Below are positions 34,753 through 40,446 of a stretch of 40,446 bases of DNA, piece after piece; position 1 is the stretch's first letter, and each line of letters begins with the position of its first letter. Where the stretch lies: NCBI GenBank assembly GCA_011772595.1, contig WVZH01000465.1:46229-86674 (forward strand). The letters run 5' to 3'. The stretch comes from Anaerolineales bacterium. Lineage in GTDB: Bacteria; Chloroflexota; Anaerolineae; Anaerolineales; E44-bin32. The position numbers and the translations under genes are program-made. The notes under the pieces were generated by a model that did not search any database, was not told where the DNA came from, and saw only the letters and a program-made list of their open reading frames with translations.

Positions 34753-36984
34753 ATGAAAGAAAGATTAGTAAAATTCCTTCTGCTAGCGATAATCACCACA
34801 TCCTGCACAAGCATTGATAATCATCAGAAATTTGACAATACTCCTTCTGATATCTTTGAACCAGACTTTTCACCAACCTACGTCGAACCAACGCGTGATA
34901 TCCCTACTAAAGTTACATCCTCTCCAACGTCTGTCCCATCCTCTCAAGTCTTGACCTTTACACCAGAACCCACGTCAACTCCTCTCGTATCCATTCCATT
35001 AGAAGAAGATCTTTATCAATTAGTGAATTGGAATCCTGAATTATCGAATCAACTCATCGCGGATCTAAATGAATATCTCGAGACTCTTTCTGATAAAGAT
35101 CGTGGTCGGTTGGATGTGGGATATTACTTATCTCACAAGTATGTGATCCTTGCTGAAGAAGAAGCAATCTACCGCTTTCCGGATTCTGAATTTTCGGAAA
35201 ATTGGCGTTGGGATCTTGCATTCAATTATGCGCTGGTAGGATCAAAATCTGCAGGTGAGATTTATTCTGACCTGGTTTCTCATGATCTTAATAGTGGGAA
35301 AGTACAATTATCTGATCTTGTTGTATGGCTACAAGACAAAGAGCCACGATTACAGTTCGAATTTACCTCGCTCCCTCCAGTAGGTGAATATCAAATCAAT
35401 GGAGTATTAACTATCGGTAATCGTCCTATATATGGAACTGATCCTGAATGTGGAGCCTACATATGGATATTGAAAGAGAAGGATAGATTCATCGCCTATT
35501 CTTTACGCAGTACTTGGGATTTCGGTTTCATTAATAGATATGGATTACATATCAACTTCATAGACTTATTACGTGATGGCAACCTTGTGGCAATAACTGA
35601 GCATATTCGAGCGGATACGTTCTATAGGCCATCCAATATCAATATTTATGACATTGGAAAGGTTCCTCCAGTAATGATTGAATTCGATCCTCCAGTATCA
35701 ATGGTGGATCATGCAACTTGGACACTTGATAATGCTGATCCTGACCAGATCATATTTTCAATCTATGAACCTACAAATGTAATATCATGTGCTGAAAATA
35801 TAGGTACTAAATGGATTTATCGATTTGATGGTTCCAAGTTCAAGCTCTATGAAATACGTACTCCACCGTTCTCCGTGCTTGCTGAGCATCCTCGGTGTTC
35901 TGATATCCTTATACGCTATGACTTACTATGGGAGATACAATCAGGAAATCAATATGCTTCAGCTCCGGTACTTGAACTAATTATCAATTATCCTTTCAGT
36001 GATAAACACCCATATTCGGATCAATTGTATCCTCCCGATGAACGGGATTCACTACGGTTTAGAATTGGCCTGTATTCTGCTTTATATCAGGATTATGAAG
36101 TAACTCTGGATTTGATGGAATCTATTCTTGAGAACCCGGCTAGCGAGGAGAGTAGGTGGATAATTCCTGCTTCCCATTTCTTAACCACTTTTCGACGCTC
36201 GTTCGACCTCCTTGATACGTGCTTATCTGCAGAATATTGTTTCTCGGTCTTTGGGATTGAAGATATCGTCAAGGTGATACCTGCAGAGCATATTGCTAAA
36301 GCCCCTCAGCTAATGCAGGAGATGGGCGTTCAATTATTCGATTCCGGCGTCATAGATTTTAATCTTGATGGTACGTTAGAAAGTTGGATTCTCTTTTCTT
36401 CTGAACCAAGTTTTTATACTCTTTGGGCAGTCCAGAATATTGATGGTAGCCTTCGAATGATTGAACTCGGGGCTTTGAAATCTGATAATCCGATTATGGA
36501 AATCCAGATAAGCTTGTTGCATGAAGTTGAGAGTCATCTCATTTATCAGATTGCTGGCGGAGAAGATAAGATAGAGATTATCATCTGGCGAGATCATCCG
36601 ACAGGTAAGATTAAATCATCTTACCTCGATGATTATTCAACAGAGTTGATGTTAAAAGACATCGAAGCAGACCTATTCTCTGGTAAAGATATGCAAAACA
36701 TTTTAGATAGATTATTAGCTATTGATAGTCTTCCGTGTTGGAGTCCATTCGCCTCGTATTGTTCTGCTGAAGCACGCATAGCTTATTTGATTGGACTTTT
36801 CCGTGAAATGGGAGGAAATTCTTTGCAGGCTAAATCAATCTATTATCAAATATGGCAAAATTATCCATATAGTCCTTATTCAGTAATGGCAAAATCAAAA
36901 TTAGCACCTCTTCCACGACCCTGTCTTGATGGTTTGCATCATGTTTGCATGGATCATACTGATCAAAGTGTTTGCGCCGCCTAA
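34753..36984 (+). CDS. Large secreted lipoprotein-like protein (cassette 3)
   Basis: 743 residues, very long for a cassette gene. The N-terminus KERLVKFLLLAIITTSC is a lipoprotein-type signal, followed by a Pro/Ser/Thr-rich linker to about residue 80. The body has no recognised domain; a C-terminal ARIAYLIGLFREMGGNSLQA and IYYQIWQNYPYSPYSVMAKS resembles a TPR-like repeat as in Sel1/outer-membrane assembly lipoproteins. It is AT-rich. Its last codons and TAA stop lie inside the attC R'' box (GCC-TAA-C), so the cassette is almost wholly coding. Function unknown. Confidence 0.8.
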   Translation: MKERLVKFLLLAIITTSCTSIDNHQKFDNTPSDIFEPDFSPTYVEPTRDIPTKVTSSPTSVPSSQVLTFTPEPTSTPLVSIPLEEDLYQLVNWNPELSNQLIADLNEYLETLSDKDRGRLDVGYYLSHKYVILAEEEAIYRFPDSEFSENWRWDLAFNYALVGSKSAGEIYSDLVSHDLNSGKVQLSDLVVWLQDKEPRLQFEFTSLPPVGEYQINGVLTIGNRPIYGTDPECGAYIWILKEKDRFIAYSLRSTWDFGFINRYGLHINFIDLLRDGNLVAITEHIRADTFYRPSNINIYDIGKVPPVMIEFDPPVSMVDHATWTLDNADPDQIIFSIYEPTNVISCAENIGTKWIYRFDGSKFKLYEIRTPPFSVLAEHPRCSDILIRYDLLWEIQSGNQYASAPVLELIINYPFSDKHPYSDQLYPPDERDSLRFRIGLYSALYQDYEVTLDLMESILENPASEESRWIIPASHFLTTFRRSFDLLDTCLSAEYCFSVFGIEDIVKVIPAEHIAKAPQLMQEMGVQLFDSGVIDFNLDGTLESWILFSSEPSFYTLWAVQNIDGSLRMIELGALKSDNPIMEIQISLLHEVESHLIYQIAGGEDKIEIIIWRDHPTGKIKSSYLDDYSTELMLKDIEADLFSGKDMQNILDRLLAIDSLPCWSPFASYCSAEARIAYLIGLFREMGGNSLQAKSIYYQIWQNYPYSPYSVMAKSKLAPLPRPCLDGLHHVCMDHTDQSVCAA

Positions 36985-37157
36985 CCATTCGCTGGAGCCC
37001 TTCGGCGGAGTTCATCCTGAGCTGTGTCGAAGGGCTCAGGATAAACGCCCCCGAGATTCGGGGAAATTTGCCTAGAGATGGTGTATGATCGAGGGTGAAA
37101 GTGGGCTGCTCCCTGGCCTGGCGGCCAGCCAGGACAGGCAGCTCAAAGCCGTTAGCG
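36979..37157 (+). repeat. attC3, enlarged by two insertions
   Basis: R'' GCCTAAC (36979-36985) and R' GTTAGCG (37151-37157), 179 bases. CGCCGCCTAAC complements the start of cassette 3. Compared with attC2 it carries a REP-like insert after the left arm (from 36997) and a second, 29-base insert (37112-37140) inside the right arm, between GCTGCTC and GCTCAAAGCC. The second insert may impair recognition by the integrase. Confidence 0.88.
36997..37042. repeat. REP-like 46-base hairpin element in attC3
   Basis: Starts GCCCTTCGGCGGAGTTC and ends CGAAGGGCTCAGGAT. It can pair as GCCCTTCG/CGAAGGGC or ATCCTGAGC/GCTCAGGAT. An identical copy is in attC6 at 39231-39276. Motifs of this kind are a widespread dispersed repeat in bacteria (recollection). 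Confidence 0.75.
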
Positions 37158-37209
37158 AGCGAATCTTGCAAGGATAAAATCTCAATATTGCTGCTTGTAT
37201 TAGACCTAA

Positions 37210-37944
37210 TTGGAAGATACATTCTTGAATGTTGTACATATGAGATATAGCGCAAACGATATGAAAAAATACCTGGTAACAACTGACATGTGTGACCATG
37301 ATAATCCATGGCTTATGAATTTGGCCGAGGAAATTGCCTATGGAGTGAGTACACCCGTAGAGAAAGCTCGTCGAATCTTCAGATATGTTCGAGATCAGGT
37401 TCGCTTTAGCATAGCATACTCTCGATCAACAGCTTCTCAAACACTCAAGAGAGGATATGGAGATTGCGTTAGCAAGACAAATGCCCAAGTATCATTGCTA
37501 AGATCGATGGATATCCCCGCCCGGTTTCGTAGAGTAAAGGTAGAGAGTGTGACTTTGCATCGTCTCGTAGCAAACTTCATATACAAGCAAATGCCTCCTA
37601 CCGTATCCCATTTTTGGCCTGAATGCTTCCTTGATGATCGATGGATTTCCTGTGAAGCATTTCTCGACAAACCTCTATATGATGGGATGCTTAAAAACGG
37701 GCTGATCACAAAGGAGCAGGTACCGATAATAGAGTGGGATGGCAAGTCTGATCTCATCATTCTAAAACCTTGGATCACGGAACAACTGGGGTCCATCTCT
37801 TCGGCGGAGGAAGCGATATCGCTTCTAAAGAGTAGCGAGGAGGGGATGCCTCCATTATGGATTGAGAAGATTATCGCTCCCATATTCTATCCGTTGAACC
37901 TTCGCTATTCAGATAAGATCCGACAATTATCTCGACGCAGGTGA
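37210..37944 (+). CDS. Transglutaminase-like cysteine protein (cassette 4)
   Basis: Up to 244 residues with a transglutaminase-like (papain-fold) core. EKARRIFRYVRDQVRF leads to the catalytic-Cys motif GYGDCVSKTN (about residues 80-90), then the His in VSHFWPECFLDDRWISCEA near 133-150. Proteins of this type may be proteases or amidases acting on unknown substrates. The frame begins with TTG at 37210; ATGs at 37240 and 37261 are equally possible and none has a good ribosome site. It fills the fourth cassette. Confidence 0.82.
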   Translation: MEDTFLNVVHMRYSANDMKKYLVTTDMCDHDNPWLMNLAEEIAYGVSTPVEKARRIFRYVRDQVRFSIAYSRSTASQTLKRGYGDCVSKTNAQVSLLRSMDIPARFRRVKVESVTLHRLVANFIYKQMPPTVSHFWPECFLDDRWISCEAFLDKPLYDGMLKNGLITKEQVPIIEWDGKSDLIILKPWITEQLGSISSAEEAISLLKSSEEGMPPLWIEKIIAPIFYPLNLRYSDKIRQLSRRR

Positions 37945-37984
37945 AAGGACCGATTGAACCATTCAAGGAAATAAATTACTCACT

Positions 37985-38075
37985 CGCTAACCTTTCACTG
38001 AAGCGGACGCCGGAGGATGGGCGAAAGATAAATTGATGGAACGAGCCAACGCCGCTTAGCTCAAAGCCGTTAGGC
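37985..38075 (+). repeat. attC4
   Basis: R'' CGCTAAC (37985-37991) and R' GTTAGGC (38069-38075), 91 bases. CTCGCTAAC pairs with the start of cassette 4 (GTTAGCGAG). Arms CTTTCACTGAAGCGG and CCGCTTAGCTCAAAG are complementary with bulges. Confidence 0.92.
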
Positions 38076-38125
38076 GGCTGAAGGACTCACGGATCTCCGC
38101 GTCCGTGGACCTAAGGTGCTAGGGT

Positions 38126-38635
38126 ATGGACCAAGACCTGGAATTCCTCCTCTTTCTTCTTGGCGTCATCATCTTCATTGCAAGTTGGATCTACCAGAGG
38201 GTGAGGACTTCGGCTTCCCGCCGTCGCTCCCGAATGCCTGTCGGCAATATCGCCTCGCCCATCCCCACATTCACCGTGCCGACAGGTCGTTCCCTTCCAC
38301 GGGTTGCCATCCCGTCCGCTCTGGGCTCTTTCTTTGGAGTACTCCTCGGGTCACTTGCGTTCGCCATTTGGGTCTATTCCCAGGTGTCGGTGCCCGCCAA
38401 TGTCGCGCGCTCAGCGGTCTTCTTCCCTGTATGGTTCTGCATCGGTGCTCCTTTGATTTCTACCTTTTCCGCCATTGCCGTCACTATCGCAGACAACGTC
38501 TTCAGGGAGTTCCAAGCCAAGCCTCTTCCCAGAGGACTGCCCTTCGTTCTTGGAGCCCTCATTGGCCTCGCCTTCGCAGTAGTCTCCGCAGGCCTTTCCC
38601 TCACGATCCCCTGCGGCCTACTTGATCTTTGCTAA
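38126..38635 (+). CDS. Multi-helix membrane protein (cassette 5)
   Basis: 169 residues with four likely membrane helices (LEFLLFLLGVIIFIASWIY, ALGSFFGVLLGSLAFAIWVY, FPVWFCIGAPLISTFSAIAV, LPFVLGALIGLAFAVVSAGL). An Arg-rich loop (RTSASRRRSR) follows the first helix. No family recognised. An overlapping frame at 38116-38625 of equal length was discarded because it is rich in Arg, His, Ser and Cys without any fold pattern. The ATG has AGGTGCTAGGG shortly upstream. Confidence 0.72.
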   Translation: MDQDLEFLLFLLGVIIFIASWIYQRVRTSASRRRSRMPVGNIASPIPTFTVPTGRSLPRVAIPSALGSFFGVLLGSLAFAIWVYSQVSVPANVARSAVFFPVWFCIGAPLISTFSAIAVTIADNVFREFQAKPLPRGLPFVLGALIGLAFAVVSAGLSLTIPCGLLDLC

Positions 38636-38690
38636 CACCGCCCACATCCTATGAAAGCCAATCAGGAATAGACCATGCTCTCCATCAGCC

Positions 38691-38793
38691 GCCTAACCAC
38701 TCGCTGGAGCCGGCCTGGCCAGCCCGGGTGTTGAGTTCGGCGCGATAATTGCTTTGGGCTGGCCAGGCGGCTCAACTCGAGGCCGTTAGGCCG
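38691..38793 (+). repeat. attC5
   Basis: R'' GCCTAAC (38691-38697) and R' GTTAGGC (38787-38793), 103 bases. Extended R'' TCAGCCGCCTAAC is the exact reverse complement of the first 13 bases at 38069. The arms include GCCTGGCCAGCCC against GGGCTGGCCAGGC, an almost perfect long stem. Confidence 0.93.
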
Positions 38794-38900
38794 CCAATCT
38801 TACCCGAATTGCGTTGTCATTTGGCGACGTGAACAGTCGAACTGACATTAGGCTGTTATGGCAAATATGAGCATCCGATGTACTGAATGGGGGAATCTTA

Positions 38901-39062
38901 ATGGATGATCGTTCTGATGAAATTAATGAAATACTTGAGATGATTGACGGCTTTGTAAATGGGCATATCTCAGCTGAGGAAGCTTCTCGATTTGGCTTGC
39001 TACAAATATCTGAAGCGAAATATGGCGATCCGCCTTCTAAAGATGATCTTTTAGTTGGATAG
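38901..39062 (+). CDS. 53-residue acidic protein (cassette 6, first ORF)
   Basis: Short frame MDDRSDEINEILEMIDGFVN followed by GHISAEEASRFGLLQ and ending DDLLVG. It is acidic and predicted helical. GGGGG lies about 8 bases before the ATG. It is AT-rich like other cassette genes. The small size and the second tiny gene 15 bases downstream suggest a two-gene cassette. No family is recognised; an antitoxin-like role is possible but not shown. Confidence 0.5.
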   Translation: MDDRSDEINEILEMIDGFVNGHISAEEASRFGLLQISEAKYGDPPSKDDLLVG

Positions 39063-39077
39063 GGCTGGGGTGCTTTA

Positions 39078-39206
39078 ATGATGCTGAGTGAGAGTGAGCC
39101 AGAAGAATTCAGAACATCATATGATGAGTTGCTTCAAATCAGGTCGTGGCTATCAGGAGAAGAAGATTTCCCGTATGAGAGCAAATTGCGATCCTATCGC
39201 AAATAG
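39078..39206 (+). CDS. 42-residue protein (cassette 6, second ORF)
   Basis: Short frame MMLSESEPEEFRTSYDELLQ, ending SKLRSYRK, with a neighbouring second ATG at 39081. An acidic N-terminus and basic C-terminus are visible. It begins 15 bases after the stop of the first small gene and ends just before attC6. The whole cassette has no longer frame, so either these two are its genes or the cassette is non-coding. Confidence 0.4.
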   Translation: MMLSESEPEEFRTSYDELLQIRSWLSGEEDFPYESKLRSYRK

Positions 39207-39212
39207 TGGGCG

Positions 39213-39363
39213 GCCTAACAATTCGCTGGAGCCCTTCGGCGGAGTTCATCCTGAGCTGTGTCGAAGGGCTCAGGATAAACGCCCCCGAGATTCAGGGAAA
39301 TTTGTCTAGAGATGGTGTATGATCGAAGGTGAAAGCGGGCTGCTCAGCTCAAAGCCGTTAGGC
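39213..39363 (+). repeat. attC6
   Basis: R'' GCCTAAC (39213-39219) and R' GTTAGGC (39357-39363), 151 bases. GGCGGCCTAAC complements the first 11 bases at 38787 exactly. It is nearly identical to attC3 in its central part and shares the REP-like insert, but lacks the second insert of attC3. Confidence 0.93.
39231..39276. repeat. REP-like 46-base hairpin element in attC6
   Basis: Identical to 36997-37042. It is inserted at the same point of the attC, directly after the GCTGGAGC arm, so the two attC sites share one ancestor that already carried it. Confidence 0.75.
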
Positions 39364-39404
39364 CGCTTGGCATCAATCGTCAGAGTCATTGAAAAGGAGT
39401 ACTG

Positions 39405-40298
39405 ATGACGCATGTACCAACTGTGAGTTCAGATGGAAGAACAATACACCTGCGTGATGGCCGTCTGCTGGGGTATGCTGAATACGGCGACCCACAAGGC
39501 CAGCCAATTCTTTACTTCAATGGCTATCCAGGGACGCGGTTTGAGGGAAAACTCATCTCAGACGCTGCGGCAAGAGCCGGTGTTCGTCTCATCGGACTCG
39601 ACCGCCCGGGCATGGGGCTTTCTGATTTCCAGCCCGGTCGGCGAATGCTAGATTGGCCGGACGATGTGATTGAATTCGCCGATGCGCTAGGGGTAGGTCG
39701 GTTTTCTGTGGTGGGCGTATCTGGTGGAGGGCCTTTCAGTGCGGCGTGTGCTTTCAAGATACCCGGTCGGCTGAGGGCATGCGGAATCATTGCCGGTACA
39801 GGCCCAATGGACCCAGCATCAGGGGACATCACGCGGTCAAACCGGGTCATGGGCTTCGTCGCTCAGCGATTGCAGCTCTTGTTTAGAGTTATGATGTGGT
39901 GGTCTCTTGGGCGCTTCCGTCAAGATCGAGAGAGACTGGAGGCGATAATCGAAAAGCAGGGGCAGCAGTTGCCAGAGCGAGACAGGCGGTTGTTTGGTAG
40001 GCCTGAGATAAGGGCATTCTTCGTTGAGGAAGCGGCAGAGGCCTTTCGCCAAGGGGCAAGAGGTCCAGCCTGGGAGGGCAAACTGCTGTTTGGAGAGCCG
40101 TGGGGATTCATACCGGAAGACATCTCGATGGAAAGGGTTTACCTGTGGCACGGTGAGCTGGACGCAAATGTGCCCGTGTCGATGGGACGTGCGATGGCAG
40201 AAAGGATTCCGCATTGTGAAGCGCGGTTCTACCCGGACGAGGCACATCTGTCATTGCTGCTGAATCATGCCGAAGAGATTCTGGCGACACTGTCTTGA
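39405..40298 (+). CDS. Alpha/beta hydrolase (cassette 7)
   Basis: 297-residue alpha/beta hydrolase. The N-terminal strands and oxyanion region read LLGYAEYGDPQGQPILYFNG then LIGLDRPGMGLSD. The nucleophile elbow is VVGVSGGGP with the catalytic Ser. A lid region rich in Arg and Trp (QRLQLLFRVMMWWSLGRF) follows. The acid residue is probably in WHGELDANVP and the catalytic His in YPDEAHLSLL. AAAAGGAG before the ATG is a strong ribosome site, unlike most other cassette genes here. Substrate unknown. Confidence 0.93.
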   Translation: MTHVPTVSSDGRTIHLRDGRLLGYAEYGDPQGQPILYFNGYPGTRFEGKLISDAAARAGVRLIGLDRPGMGLSDFQPGRRMLDWPDDVIEFADALGVGRFSVVGVSGGGPFSAACAFKIPGRLRACGIIAGTGPMDPASGDITRSNRVMGFVAQRLQLLFRVMMWWSLGRFRQDRERLEAIIEKQGQQLPERDRRLFGRPEIRAFFVEEAAEAFRQGARGPAWEGKLLFGEPWGFIPEDISMERVYLWHGELDANVPVSMGRAMAERIPHCEARFYPDEAHLSLLLNHAEEILATLS

Positions 40299-40356
40299 GA
40301 GGCAAGGGTGAACGGGAAGTTTTCACACAAGCGAAATGCAGTCAAGAGTGGTAGTG

Positions 40357-40446
40357 GCCTAACGTCTCGCTGGAGCGGACCCCGCGCGTGGCGCGAAAAT
40401 CACGTGGAATAGCGTTGCGGGGCCGCTCAGCTCGAAACTGTTAGGC
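40357..40446 (+). repeat. attC7, at the window end
   Basis: R'' GCCTAAC (40357-40363) and R' GTTAGGC (40440-40446), 90 bases. GGCCTAAC complements the start of cassette 7. Arms CTCGCTGGAGCGGACCCCG and CGGGGCCGCTCAGCTCGA pair with bulges. The window ends on the last base of the core, so a further cassette is expected beyond it. Confidence 0.93.

Larger units (their letters stand above)
33352..40446 (+). mobile_element. Integron gene cassette array (seven complete cassettes)
   Basis: Seven head-to-tail units on the plus strand, each starting with TTRRRY after a G and ending in an attC site. Unit boundaries are 33353, 33949, 34684, 37152, 38070, 38788, 39358 and 40441. For each, the R'' box and its upstream bases are the reverse complement of that unit's first bases, the signature of circular cassettes inserted at a core site. 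The window ends exactly at a further core, so the array continues. Composition differs among units: cassettes 2, 3 and 6 are notably AT-rich. Confidence 0.93.

Noticed and set aside
38116..38625. 169-residue alternative frame in cassette 5
   Set aside because: Its composition (many Arg, His, Ser, Cys) lacks secondary-structure pattern, while the overlapping frame encodes a clear membrane protein.
33352..40446. CRISPR array or simple dispersed repeats
   Set aside because: The repeated GCCTAAC...GTTAGGC blocks are spaced by whole genes, vary in length (90-179 bases) and have complementary arms; they are attC sites.

Overview
The window looks like a bacterial chromosome segment of moderate to high GC, most likely from Chloroflexota (Anaerolineae-like). 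This is inferred from gene content: secreted lipoproteins with Pro/Thr/Glu linkers, a DnaB-DnaD-DnaC loader cluster, large TPR membrane proteins, and GGGAT-type intergenic repeats. No rRNA or other marker gene settles the taxonomy.

Left part (1-27236) is ordinary chromosome. Positions 1-4112 (minus strand) carry a photolyase cut by the window edge, a carotenoid-desaturase-like FAD enzyme and a TIGR01777 epimerase, a set that resembles light-response clusters. A frameshifted secreted alpha/beta hydrolase, a GNAT acetyltransferase and a VapBC/FitAB-type toxin-antitoxin pair with a readable promoter and operator follow. A decayed tRNA-Glu copy, an EamA transporter and an intact tRNA-Glu with its terminator come next. 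At 8739-12888 there is a replication cluster on the minus strand: a bifunctional-nuclease-family protein, DnaB helicase, a DnaD-like protein, and a DnaC-type loader with two AAA+ modules in one chain. An ADP-forming acyl-CoA synthetase follows. A tightly overlapping minus-strand operon then encodes two membrane SPFH-like proteins, a PfkB kinase (PsuK-like) and PsuG. A roadblock-like protein, an AidB-like acyl-CoA dehydrogenase, a lipoprotein and a 930-residue TPR membrane protein close this part.

Right part (27237-40446) is the notable region: a chromosomal integron. The tyrosine recombinase at 32153-33136 (minus) has the extra segment diagnostic of IntI integron integrases. Reading away from it on the plus strand there is an attI-type core (GTTAGGC, 33352) and then seven complete gene cassettes. 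Each ends in an attC site whose R'' box is the reverse complement of that cassette's own first bases, for 7 to 13 bp. The window ends exactly at the last core site. Cassette genes are small membrane proteins, a 743-residue lipoprotein, a transglutaminase-like protein, two tiny ORFs and an alpha/beta hydrolase. Several are clearly more AT-rich than the chromosome.

A second, decaying cassette series (27645-30441) lies on the far side of comM, with a zinc-less alcohol dehydrogenase/quinone oxidoreductase, a C_GCAxxG_C_C protein, a YciI-like protein and a small membrane protein. It is preceded by a 180-bp internal fragment of a second comM gene (27241-27420). The intact comM and intI are convergent with 3 bp between stop codons. 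I infer that a comM-intI-attI-cassette platform was duplicated, and that the left copy lost its integrase and most of its comM.
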